Part shown: in pieces, positions 30,986 through 42,820 of the stretch
How positions within the stretch are numbered: position 1 is the first letter of the stretch
Layout: each line of letters starts with the position of its first letter
Position numbers and translations under genes: made by a program
Notes under the pieces: model-generated
Seen by the model: the letters and a program-made list of their open reading frames with translations, nothing else
What the model was told of the DNA's origin: nothing
The model's database searches: none
Origin: Flabesymbios commensalis
Lineage: Eukaryota > Annelida > Polychaeta > Terebellida > Flabelligeridae
Direction of reading: 5' to 3'
Length of the DNA stretch: 64,000 bases
NCBI GenBank assembly: GCA_964017125.1
Contig: OZ024903.1
Span: 58,640,562-58,704,561, forward strand

Positions 30986-33495
30986 CTATAGATGAGATTA
31001 GATTAGATCCGATTTATTCAGTAAACCATTGACATGGAAACATGATCAATAGTACAATACATAAAAATTATGGGTTGCCAATCATGGTCACCAGGGAATA
31101 GAACACAGAAAAGTTAACTGGTGAGAATGCTTATTTCCACGGCGGTACCTTGATAGTGATCCATGATGTCGATGGCAAGAAATAATTTAGTCAATATAAA
31201 TAACGTGTTATATATAAATAATTGGTCAAACTGACCACACCAGAAATTAAAATATCACAGCAAATTGATAATAAGTCCACTCTCATGGAGGGAAAACCAC
31301 GTCAGAGATTAGAGAAAGGCCTCCAACATGCAAACCATCGCACAAATTGGAAGCTCCTCCCAATTCCCACCATACATCGCACACCTCCGCTAGAGTAGAA
31401 TAAATACCTATATAAATATAGAAAAAATGCTATTAATATTGGCCACTATGGTAATTTTAGTCTTGTACTAGTCTAAAATAAATTAAAATACTGAATATAA
31501 TCATGATAATATAAAGTGAAAGCTGGTAGTAAATATATGTTTCATCTTCATGTCTTTCCAACTCCGTCCACATGTGTTTTTTGACAGCATGCTTATAAAG
31601 TTGAAAAGTTTTCTTGTATTCTGAGATGTAGGCTACCGGTAGACAATTCCACATTTTACTGGCAGATTATCGACCTGCAGATTTTACATGTGGTACCGTA
31701 AGACCAGGGATTGCACAATAATGCTAGTGTATCTGTCATGTTCATGACTGACTATGGATAATGAATCTCGTAAGTATTTTAGGGCTCTTCCATGAATTAT
31801 TCTAAACATGTTGTTAAGTTTAGTTTGTTTTACGCGTTCCAATACAGATATCCAATTGATAATTTTAAATTCATTGAAACCAATATGCGTCCTTGGGGAG
31901 TAGTTCTATAGCGAGCTGGGGAACGTCGGGGTACCCAATATGGCGAATTGAAGCTTACACCGAGGTCCCGTTATGGGTCATAACGGCCGACGAAGGACTC
32001 CTCCCAATCTTGCCATCAAACTCAAATAACTTCCTTCTCCGTCCGATCAACGGTATTAAATAAACTAGGAAACTGTCTTCTCTCTTGTCATGTTTAATTG
32101 ATTAACATGTTAAAACCACATTGCACAACCCGGCGCGCACGGCACGTCTCTATGACTTGGTGATAGCGAGCTGCGGCACGTCCGCGGTCGCCGAGTATCA
32201 CGCTTCAAGTGAGGGAAAAATACTACGGGCCGCACCACGCTGCTCTGCGTGCACACGACACCACAGTATGACAACGGGGCGGTCATCTCCGTCAGGCTGC
32301 GTCCAGGAATCTGGGGATGACTGCCACATTGACTAAGCGATGTCAGGATCCTACAGTTCAAGACAAATCTGATCGTTTTATTTTGAAGAATTTGAAGTTT
32401 TTTTTTGTAAATTTTCTGAAGACCACTAAATTATGCGGAGCATGCATAATTAAAATGACATTGAATTAGAGCTGATGCCCAAAGTCTCCATAAATTGTGG
32501 TTAAAAATGTTGTATGTCTCCATAAGAATTTGAGTCGTGAGTTCTTAAGAATATTTTCTGCAATATAATTACCGTCTGAAGACTGGTCCAGATCTACTCC
32601 CAAATATCGCACACTCTTTGTGGAGACTACCATATGGTCTCACCACATGTAACGTTTATTTCTGATAAAATGCCAAGTCTTTTCTTTGAACCAAAAAGGG
32701 ATGGATAGTCTATTATCGACCAACCATCCATTCAGAGAAGAAAGTTCATTGCCAAATTGTTCTTCAATTTTCTTGACATCCTTGCCAGAAACTCAAAGGG
32801 CTGAGTCGTCAGGATAAGGATATGTTTAAATAAGCACGCAGCCTCCGTGTCATTAATATATAATAAAACTAGCAATGGCCCCAGAATGGATCCCTGCGGT
32901 AGGCTACTCTGCAAGGAACCACTCTGGGGTCAGAAAAAATACCAATAATTTCAGTTTTTTTTATTTTTGCCTTTCAAGTATGATTCAAACCATTCAATAG
33001 CCAGAGGAAAAAAACCAAGAGCATACAGTTTTCGAAGCAAGATATCATGATCACTGTCCATTTAAAAGCGAATCTGATTTGTCAGCTATGTCAGGCAAGT
33101 GTCTGTCGAAAAAGAGCACATTAAACCAGATTTTAAAAGATCTGGTCAGTTTTATATTTCTTTTTATAAAGGGGCAGGCCTATAACCCTCGCTCTTTTCA
33201 TTTCATCTGGAACACAGCGTAAATGTAAAGATAAATTTATAATGTGTGCAAGAGGAGAAAAAATTACACTCGCACCATCTTTTAGAAACCCTAATTGCTG
33301 ACAAACCATCAAGACTGGTCGCTTTGCAAATAGACAGATTCCCTATAAGTTTTAAAATTACATCTTCACTTAGGCCTACAGGTTGAAAAATTGAAAGCAT
33401 TAGGTTTTACACCTTTATTCTGGTAGTTGTCAATAAAAGAGCTACTAAAACCACCTGAAATATCAGGCAGTTTAGAAACCAAGTTTCTGCAATGC
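30986..33495 (-). mobile_element. Second decayed LINE, opposite strand, with (TAATC)-type 3' end
   Basis: Minus-strand peptides appear in order from 33495 down: VSKLPDISGGFSSSFIDNY, PVGLSEDVILKLIGNLSICK, LPQGSILGPLLVLLYIND (RT motif), LIQCHFNYACS, THIGFNEFKIINWISVLERV and KTFQLYKHAVKKHMW. The 3' end (AATAAATCGGATCTAATC) abuts the end of the + strand LINE near 30986. Stops and frame shifts are frequent, and a GC-rich insert of about 440 bp splits it. Confidence 0.85.
31905..32350. other. GC-rich insert inside the minus-strand LINE
   Basis: LINE homology stops after the FVLN residues (near 32350) and resumes at PRTHIG (near 31900). The intervening sequence is CpG-rich at its right half and matches no family I know. 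AGTTC borders both sides and may be a short target duplication. Confidence 0.55.
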
Positions 33496-33685
33496 CTACC
33501 TATCAGAATGGAGGGGGGAAGAGGCTGGTGGACTTAGTCGCCCAGCTATAACCCTTGAACTCTGCCACATTGGTTTGGAAATAAAAAAAAACAGTGGCGA
33601 ATAGTATTAACAATTCTTATACCACTATTGCAGAAACTTGGTTTCTAAACTGCCTGATATTTCAGGTGGTTTTAGTAGCTCTTTT
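33435..33685. repeat. 59-61 bp inverted repeat of LINE sequence
   Basis: 33435-33495 and 33627-33685 are near-perfect reverse complements, with 131 bp between. Both encode part of the same LINE segment in opposite orientation. Confidence 0.85.
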
Positions 33686-33690
33686 CTGAT

Positions 33691-34575
33691 ACTGCACATT
33701 GGAGGTGCTGCTGGAGTATAAAGTTCAAAGAAGGCCGTTTTTGGCAGACAGATGCATAAAATAAAGAAATCGGCTTGGCACTCATTCATTCTAAGAAATA
33801 CATTCAATCTTTGTCGGGAGATAGTGAGCGATTGACAATGTCGAAAGGCCCGGGCAGCTCTATTCAAGGCTAGCTATCCCAAACAATAATAACAAAACTG
33901 AATTTTTTATTTTTTTAAACATTTTCAGGTTTGCAAATAGACCTACACTCTGGTCTGTGTAATATTTTAGTTTTTGACGATGTTATCAGTGATACTGATA
34001 GTCTATACCAATTGCGCCCAACCTTTTAAAAGAGCTTGTATCGTAGACCTAACGTTAAATCTAACATGTTAGCCACCCCTCCGTCATCCAGTTGTCACAT
34101 TTTATCGCTCATGCTGAGCCTGAATGACGGAAACCCTCATTATCGCCCAGGCCCGGGGGTGGGGTTCAAAAGATTCGCATCTCTCCCTGCCCCTGGCCTG
34201 GCTGAACATTTTTTTTTCACTTTTATTCAACTCACTAAAATCATGTCCGGCGATGTACAGGTAGACTAGAGCAAAGTGCCCTAAGGCTAAGCCTAAGCCT
34301 AGGCCAGGGCTAGAGCCTAGGCTGAGGCTTAGGCTTAGCCTAAGCCTAAGGCAGTAAGGGTAGTATTAGTAAGGCTAAGTCTAAGAGTAGTAAGACTAAA
34401 TCTAAGTGACAACTCAGTCCAGGACCAAGAGAAAGACTAAGTAATGAGGCTAACCTAAGTCTAAGACTAGTTCGTGCACCTAGACTAAGGCTTAACTGTT
34501 AGCAGTTTATTGAATTAATCCAGACATACACATGTAAAAATAGTTTTGTGGCAGGCTGTGTTGATAAAACATATA
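33691..34575. other. No gene; low-complexity TAAGCC-rich stretch
   Basis: 34280-34360 is an imperfect inverted repeat built from CTAAGC / GCTTAG words; 34360-34480 continues with TAAGTCTAAG variants. No coding signal. Confidence 0.55.
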
Positions 34576-35851
34576 CCGTATTATCCCTAATAAACGCGCC
34601 GGGTGCGGAGACGAAGTTGGGGGCGCGTTTATTATGTGCACTAAAATGGTAATCTCTATTTCACAGCCGCATTCGGCCGCGACGCCGTTATTAAGCCATG
34701 CGACATTGGTGAGAACTCACTGCACGTGTAAGCCCCCATCCACTCTCAAGCCGCCACTCGTGCGCGCTGGCATCAAGTGTAACTGGTATGTTAACACAGG
34801 CTGACACCTTATGCAGCCACGGCCCGCTATATACCGAGACGACGCGGCTACCATCACATTCATCTTGGAATGATCTTATTTGGGCACGACGATCGTATTT
34901 GTTTTTAGATACATTACTACTGATTAGAATAATAGAAATGCGTCTGCAACATACTGTATGAATGCTTTAAAAAGACGTAGGCCTAACTGATTAAAGTTAC
35001 GTCTAATTTGACACAGTGTGTAGGCCTCAGAATGTCTGCCAAACAGCAGACCGTCCCCAGCCTGATGACGTCATCTACTCTTGCCGACCTTAGCCCGCCA
35101 TTTATCAAATGGTGGTGTATCATCTCTGCAGGGACATCATGTATACATGTGCGCTATAACATTGGTTCAAAGCAGCAGCAGCATTAATGGGCCAATGCCA
35201 TAGTTGAATTGTCTGGGTTTAAGCACAAATCAAGTCCTGTGTCTCGGCGCTACTATAGTAGAACAAGATCCATACCTCACATATTTGGATGACCAGTGGA
35301 CGCCAACTGCTGACGGCCAAAACATGACGTAGCACGATAAAAAGGGGCAGACGTTTTTTGTGTCATTAGAAGCTTCAAATCTTACTTAGCATTGAGCCTA
35401 CTGGTAGGCCCTATACATTGGCGTCGCATCAAAACGCCGGGAATTTAATAGGGGCGCTTGTAAATCTGTCTGACTCATGATCACTGCGCTAGTGCAATGG
35501 ACAGTTATTACTTTTGTTGTAAGCAAACCTGACACGCTGTCGTTATTCTGACACATCTCAACGATTGATTACCCAACGCACACAGGTGTTATTCAATGCT
35601 GGTCCACCTGTACGACGTTGGCCCAGTGTTAAAACAACATGTACAACAACTGGGCTACATGTAACAGTGGCATACCGCATTTACACCCACGCTCACAACA
35701 CGCTGACCGTGGCTCAACCATGTTGACACGGCTACACGCAGAAGGCTGGTGTCTGGTAGATTTTTTCAAGCCAGCTGACTGGATATACAGGGTACATGAA
35801 AAAGGGGGGGCGCGTTTATTAGGGGTGGTGCGTTTATTAGGGATAATACGG
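34576..35851 (+). mobile_element. TA-flanked DNA transposon, 1276 bp, non-autonomous
   Basis: TA dinucleotides flank ends CCGTATTATCCCTAATAAAC and GTTTATTAGGGATAATACGG. No transposase-like frame exists. Near its right end it contains a worn hairpin-family core (ATTCAATGCTGGTCCACC). TA duplication suggests a Tc1/mariner-type mobiliser, which is inference. Confidence 0.8.
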
Positions 35852-36416
35852 TAGTCTAAATGTAGAACCAAAAAAACACGAAATTATGAAAAAGTGCTTA
35901 GGACGACCAAACGCAAAGAGGAATCAATTTTTCACGTTGGGAATCAAGTGCCTAAGTTCGAGTAGGGTGTGCCTAAGTTCCATGAAGGTCCTCCATGAGG
36001 ATCAGAGCCCTTAGAAAGACGAACAATTGACCAGGTCATGCCATATTTCCAGACCAGGGTGTGACATTAACATTTTGTATCACTAGACCAGCAGGTCTAG
36101 TAACCTTAGTTTATCACTAGACCTGGTGACATGTCACTAGACCAGGTAAGCTCGAATCTGATACGGTATGGACTTAAAAAAGAAACAAATTATGTACAAG
36201 TGATGTACAACCCGCAATCATTATGATTTTTATAAAAAATAGCTAAGAATACCAAAGACAAACATATAGCATAATACCATAATAATCACTTGTTATTTTA
36301 CATTGAAAAGTCAATTTGGATGATATAAAGTCACATAATCAAATAATATAAATAACATATTTGCATCTGGAGTTTACTTGGCTCTAGATGGCTTAAGCGT
36401 TCCGTCTGTGTATATA
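35852..36416. other. Spacer between the two inverted transposon copies
   Basis: 565 bp of AT-rich DNA with short CACTAGACC / GGTCTAGTG inverted words at 36080-36150. No gene. Confidence 0.5.
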
Positions 36417-37490
36417 CCGTATTATCCCTAATAAACGCACTCACCCCCCCCCCCCGATTTTGCTGTACCCTGTATTACCAGAATATCTGCTGGCTTGAAA
36501 AAATCTACCAGACACCAGCCTGCTTCATGTAGCTGTGTCAACATGGTTGAGCCACGGTCAGCGTGTTGTGAGCGTGGGTGTAAACGCGGTATGCTACTGG
36601 TAATGTAGCCTAGTTGTTGTACATCTTGTTTTAACACTGGGCCAGCGTGGTACAGGTGGACCAGAATTGAATAACACCTGTGTGTGTTGGGTAATTAATC
36701 GTTGAGTTGTGTCAGAATGACGACACCATGTCAGTTTTGCTTACAACAAAAGTAATAACAGTTCATAATCATTGCACTAGTGATCATTGATTTACAAGCG
36801 CCCCTGTTAAATTCCCAGCGATAATGCGACACCAATTTATAGGCTTAATGCTAAGTAAGGTTTGAAGCATCTGTTTTTCGCGCTAGCTCATGTCTTAGAC
36901 TGTTAGCAGTTGGCGTCCACTGGCCATCCAAATATGTGAGGTATGGATCTGTTTCTACTATCGTGACTATAGTAGCGCTGAGGGACATACGACTTGACAC
37001 GTGCTCAACTCTGAGCGCACATGTATACACGAAGTCCCTTCAGGGATGATATCGTTATACCACCATTTCATCAATGGCGGGCTAAGGTCGGCAAGAGTAG
37101 ATGACGTCATCGGGACGGTCTGCTTCTATGCAGACTATCTGAGACCTACACACTGTGTGAAATTAGACGTAAATTTAATCAGTTAGGCCTACGTCTTTTT
37201 AAAGCATTCATACAGTATGCCGCCGACGCATTTCCATTATTCTGATGTGTCTAAAAACAAATACCATATTAAGATATTGTCGTACCCAAATGAGAACATT
37301 CAAAGATGAAATGTGATGGTAACTGCGTCGTCTAAGCCAATAAAGCGGGCCGTGGCTGCACAGGGTGTCGGCCTGTATTACCACACCAGCTACAACTGCT
37401 GCCAGCGCGTTCACAGTGGCGGCGTGAGAGTGGATGGAGGCTGGCACGTGCAGGGATGTCGCGTGGCTTAATGACAGCGCCGCGTTGTCC
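36417..37490 (-). mobile_element. Inverted, truncated second copy of the TA-flanked transposon
   Basis: It begins CCGTATTATCCCTAATAAAC after TA. It is the reverse complement of 34576-35851 with clear divergence and a missing far end. Together the copies form a large imperfect palindrome. Confidence 0.8.
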
Positions 37491-39970
37491 TAATACCGCT
37501 AATGCAGACTATCCATTCACTGGTCAGACATGCTGACAATACTTGTATAGGCCTAGTAACGTTACATAGCAGATAAGGCTTTGAATATATATACTCGACC
37601 AGCAGGTCGAGTGCCTGAGAATGTGTACTCGCCCGGTGCCAGGATTACTGGACTGGGTCGAGCGGTCGAGCGTTAGTGTCGCACACTGCAGACTATTCAT
37701 AGTTTATAGTTAATTTATTCACTTGGAATCACTAATAAGGCAGTAAAATTGAAAATTTAGAAAATCTATATTTTTTTCATTATTTTAGCTTTTTACCTAC
37801 TATAAATTTTATTAATCTGTATGTAAAACCATTTTGAAAACCTTTTCCCTGAAACAGATTCACCTCAGAGCTATTAGACATCAGGAAGTGCTTTCTTGAA
37901 AGAGACATAAGATAAACACATTTTGAACGAAAAGGAATAGAGATAATGACAACTAAAAATTTTCCAAATAAAGTTTTTTTGAACACAAATCGAACTTAGG
38001 CGCAGGTGATTAAAATTGTTCCTAAGTTCGAGCACCCCCACCAGCGTGTAATGCTTGGATGTTAAAAACTACTGGACGTTTTAGGGCATAGCCCCAAACC
38101 ATTGATAATGGTGGATGAAAAAGTATTTGTTTGAGGAAAAAAAATGATTCAATTTGAAATATGAACTTATTTCTGATGTTGTAAATGTTATGGAAAAAAT
38201 AAAAAGACCCAAAAACGCATTTCCATAATATTATGATATCAATTAAAATAAAATTTCTCTTTACTTTGCTGATTTTTTAATCCCAAGCAAGTGCTATGTT
38301 ATTGCCCTTTCCCGTTTTTTCAGTACCTATGTTTAATTTTCAGATAAATCCCACAGTGGAAGTTTGCTGGCCTCCAAAATCAAATAATGATCAAACTTAG
38401 GATTTAATCGAACTTAGGGCACCTTGCTCTATAATTTTTGTATGAAAATTTTTGGAATTTGAATGAGTAACTTTTACATGTTTTAGGGTGGTGGTAGGTT
38501 ATTAGGCCTGGTAGGGCCTAGCCCTAGGTTAGATCAGGCTGATGCACTCTGCTTCGCATAGCGCAAAAGTCCCCAACTTGGACTAGGCCTAGGTAGACTC
38601 TAGTCTAGGTAGATCTAGATTCAATAATTTTAAAAATTGTCCAATAAAATTATGCTGAGCTTTTTTTTGTAGCTGCCGACATGCTAAAGGAAATATTTGA
38701 CCACATTCTACAGTCTTTACTGAGCAAGAAAAATGCTGTGCTAGAACAAAATCTGAGCTAAATTATAAAAACGTCCAAAAGATGCCAGATGGCACCTCAA
38801 TATGGCAAATTGTTATGGGGGTAAAATAATCCGAAACATCACCCAGACACTTGAACTTTTTGAAGCAACTGAAGAAAACTACTGAGATAATGCCGCTGTT
38901 TTAGAGTATACACCAGGGCACCCAACGAGTGCCCCGCAATACAGGAACAGTAGCAAATATACCATATATGCACATAACAATCAGAAATTTGGGCATAGAC
39001 TCCGGCCTCCGTTTTTTTTTTTTTTCAAGTCCAAGAGGGGGTCAAGAAAGAACATAACTTTTGATGAATTCTCATCCTTATAGCTATGAAACTTCCATTT
39101 TTACCCTCGGGGAGGAAGTGCAGGGTTAGCAAACAAAACTTACCCGGGTTTTACCCTCCAGCGGTAAATTAGTGCAGCCTTCCCCAGGTATCAGGGGCGT
39201 AGCCAGGATTTGTCAGAGGGGGGCTCAAATTTGTGATGTACCTCTCCAGCCTCGAAGAGTCTGCCCAGCCCGAAGGGGCGGCTATTTAGGTGGGTCTGGG
39301 GGCATGCCCCCCCCCCCCCCCCCAGGAAATTTTGAAATATAATGTGTCAAATAGTGCATTCTGAGTTCATTTGGAACTCAATTTATTGGTTAGCTACAAC
39401 CAGAAAATATTCATTTTTTATATGATTTTTCTTTTTATTAAAGTCTAAATGCTACATGTTAGGGGTGGGAGAGTGAGGAGTGAGATACGGCCACAATGTT
39501 TTTTCTCTTTATTAGATGAGCGTGAGCATTAGATTAAGGCACATTGCCAAAAAATGTGTTATTTTACGGATGGTTGCAAATTTCCGAAATAAAACATCAT
39601 GCCAATTTAAAAAAAAAATTGGGAGATAAAGAAACATAGATTCAGGCCTCCACCTATGTTATTTTATCGCCCTTATAATTTTTGTTCAACCTCACAGGGT
39701 TTCCCCATGAGCGTTATAGCATAGCGGGGCTCACATTTTGGCCGCTAAGCTTACAAAATGCTGCTACGTTTTATTGGTTTACTGATACGCTTTAATAGTT
39801 GCCGCTACGCTTGCCGTAAAACTACAGCTGACAGCCACTAGAGCCAGCGCTGGGTAAGCCTTAGCAGGGAGGTCTATAGTGTATGGCATTACTGAGCGCG
39901 CGCAATGGTTATCACACGTGGCCCTGGTCAGCACGCTGTCTACTGCATGTACTGTGACCACTGGTGACCA
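37491..39970. other. No gene recognised
   Basis: It holds a CGACCAGCAGGTCGAG hairpin near 37590 and low-complexity AT sequence. A 17-base C run lies at 39307-39323 next to GGGGCGTAGCCAGGATTTG. Confidence 0.45.
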
Positions 39971-40050
39971 CAGCAAACACGAGACATTGACCCAATGTTG
40001 AAACAATGTTGGGCCACCGTTTACGATGCTGGCCCAACATTGGTGTTTGT
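39971..40050. repeat. Hairpin element copy, right end truncated
   Basis: CAGCAAACACGAGACATTGA start, centre GGGCCACCGTTTACGATG, inner right arm GGCCCAACATTGG. The outer right terminus is lost. Confidence 0.65.
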
Positions 40051-40894
40051 TTAATATCGGCTGTCCGCCGCATGCTGAGTCAGGGTGCGAGTGTTCTGGG
40101 AATAGGCAGGGCTACTCATGAGTGTGGTATTTTTCCGACAACCTTTTTTAATATGTCTATCTTACAACAGTTAGGGGTCTCGAAATTTTGAGCTGTGTTT
40201 TGGGCTATTGATTTATACCCTGTAGATAGCCAGTAGATTTTACTGAGAACAATGCCTTCCTTAGGATGAAACTAAGCCAATATAATTTTAAGAAACCACC
40301 ACAATGAGAGTTTAAAACTAGAGAAAGCTAGCAGATGTTCTACTTTCTTTTAAAGAAAATATATTATGATATCAATACAATATTTTGCAATGATATATAT
40401 TGCCTTTTAAAATCTAACCATGGGTCTCAATAGCATCTGACACCCCAGCCACAAGCATGGTGAAAAAATTCTTAATGAGGTTGACCTACATTTTTGGCAA
40501 ACCATCGGACGAGATAGCCTTCCTTTACCAATCACGCACACGTTAAATCTGGGTCAATCACATCGCTAGAGCTAGAATAAACAACTACCATTGATCCAGT
40601 AGTGTTTCAATGCTGGGCCAACCTCGAGGAAGTGTCCTATTTCTGATAGGGTCTGCTCGGGGGTCCGCTGCCGGCAACCACGTGATAACGAAATGCAGTG
40701 TGGAACAAAAATGCAGTATCTGCTGACTTTACAAGTAAGTAAATACTGCCTTTGCAGAGGAGATAACGTTGGGATAGTGAATCTTCCAGCGTACATACCT
40801 GTATACAGACAAGTCTGTGGTAGGCTCATTATCCTTTACACACTGTCATGCCTCCTGTCACAGTACAGAGCCGCATCTCCTATTGGCTTGTACC
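40051..40894. other. No gene recognised
   Basis: A worn hairpin-family piece (CATTGATCCAGTAGTGTTTC) occurs near 40590; nothing else is supported. Confidence 0.4.
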
Positions 40895-41110
40895 TGTGGG
40901 ATAGCGTCTCACCCGTTCGGGACTGCTCGGTTTTTCCGACCACTGACGAGTGGCCGGGCCCGCGTAGCCTCGTTCTGAACAGCCTCGGCCGCCAATCGAG
41001 CGCGCGTCTAGCCGAGCGCGCTTTCACTCATCTCGCTGCTACTGAGTCGAACGGACGCTCCGTCTCGAGCTCATGGCCATGCCCCATGGCGTTAGATCGT
41101 GTACTCCGGA
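40895..41110. promoter_or_regulatory. CpG-rich patch, possible promoter-type region
   Basis: About 200 bp rich in CG dinucleotides (GGCCCGCGTAGCC, GCCGCCAATCGAGCGCGCG) within AT-rich flanks. Frames on both strands are open because stops are rare there. It could be an unmethylated promoter, even a 5' exon of the downstream zinc-finger gene, or an unrelated insert. Confidence 0.3.
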
Positions 41111-41260
41111 CTGTGTGCACTATATGAATGTCTAGACTATTAAACGTACTCACAACTTTCTTCCAGCATATTGTTTTCACAAAGCAACCAAACGACAGTG
41201 TAAAACCACTAATAATAATAGGCTACACTGTGAGATGACTAAGCAAATGACAATTTATTT

Positions 41261-41402
41261 CCCAGCAAGGACAAATCAATCACTGTATGTTGTTATATGG
41301 TGATTATGTTATTGCTTATTCTAAGTGATGGCGATGATCCAATGCTGGCTCAATGTTGTACCAGCATTGAACCTGCATTGATTCATTGTCTCGTGGTTGC
41401 TG
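41261..41402. repeat. Hairpin element copy with an insertion
   Basis: CCCAGCAAGGACAAATCAATC start; core AATGCTGGCTCAATGTTG with facing CATTGAACCTGCATTGATTC; end TGTCTCGTGGTTGCTG. About 50 bp of extra sequence splits the left arm. Confidence 0.55.
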
Positions 41403-42557
41403 TGTGGTGTATACACATTGAAGGATTTGAAGCCAACCTGAGACCAGTAATTTGTATCCAGGGTCGGTAATTGACACCCTAGCAACTGTCCGGCGGGACA
41501 ATGATCGTCCAGAACTGAAAAGAAGCCTAAACTGTAAACTTGCAGCAGACCAAGTCTCAAGTGCCTCAGAATACACTCGTACTACGCTAATTTTTTCAAA
41601 ATTATCTTGGGGGGGAGGCCTGTACCCAGGGGTAGAAATACACTCTCACCCGTGGCGAGGGAAGTAATGGCAGTAGGCCTAATGGCGTGCGAATCGAAAG
41701 GCCTATCATTGATTAGCTGATTAGTTTTATATTTGTTTTAAATCACAGATCACCCGCTCATTACCAGTCAGTCTTTTTAGAGTTTCTAAAAGTCTATTTT
41801 TCCAAGCTGACAAAATATCACAGTAAAAGATTATTTATATCAGCGCTGCCACTATATCAATATTGAACCGCCTGGCATGCGTTTAGTGCCGGTTGAACCT
41901 ACATGTAAATAGTGCCGCCAGTAGGCCTATGTGACCATACGGACCACGCTCTCAATTTGTGAGAACTTTATCGCTGGATTTAATAGTTTCACAGAAGTAT
42001 TCATTTCAGCGTTGTTAAAAAAGTAGGAAGTTTCAGCATTTAATGATCCAAAACATGCCAACGACATTTAATTGCAGTAGGTCTATGACACAAAACTAGC
42101 TGCTGATTCCAAAATGTATGAAATGCTGCTAATAATTATAATAAACTAAATATTGGAATCCTAAATCCTCGAAATATCCGATTGAGTACCATCGCCATTA
42201 TATTTTGTTAGGGTATTTCAGTCATAATAGCTGCTACACGCCACAGTCACAGGGTCGGCGCGGGCATGGCAAAATGCGCGTGCACTCTCAGTGAAGACGT
42301 GACGCTGACTGTCAAACAACGTCCAAGTTGGCCGTCGCCTACCACGCTTATGCGAACCACATGGATTGATTGCTGATACGATTAACAAATAAGTATTTTA
42401 AAAAATGTATATATTCAATCATTTACTCTGGGACTGTGTGTTTCTGATGGTAGATGATCATCAAATCCTACAGGTCGAATGTAGGCCATTAACTTGTTGT
42501 ATAGTCTTAATAGTTTGGGAACTAAAGCAGACGGGTCTATGGAGTTGATTATTTATG
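41403..42557. other. No gene recognised
   Basis: Ordinary AT-rich DNA with a short CpG-rich patch near 42250. Nothing is supported. Confidence 0.4.
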
Positions 42558-42820
42558 CAGCAAACACATGTGTTATTCAATGCTGGTTTCCTGCTCGTCT
42601 ACCTCTAAGATGTTGTCCCAGTGTTAAAACAACATCTACATGTACGACAAAGTGGTCTGTGAAACTTAAAAAGACTCAATCAGGCTAAAATTAAAAAAAA
42701 TAGGTGATTTTATATTTTTGCTTCTTAATATGACCATATAATGTACACATGTCCATAGACTAGAACTGCAAAAGTTTTTAAATTTCTGTGCTGCGGTATG
42801 CGATAAGCAGTGAAGATATA
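42558..42820. repeat. Hairpin fragment followed by a half TTAA palindrome
   Basis: 42558-42650 resembles the internal core of the 34576 transposon (TGTTATTCAATGCTGG, GTGTTAAAACAACAT). From 42670, after TTAA, the left half of the CAATCAGGC-type MITE runs to about 42820 and then breaks off. Confidence 0.6.

Noticed and set aside
32121-32361. Overlapping frames on both strands in the GC-rich LINE insert
   Set aside because: Both are open only because of high GC; no homology is recognised.
40693-41127. 144-codon frame on the + strand
   Set aside because: It runs through a CpG-rich patch where stops are rare, the opposite strand is open too, and no domain is visible.
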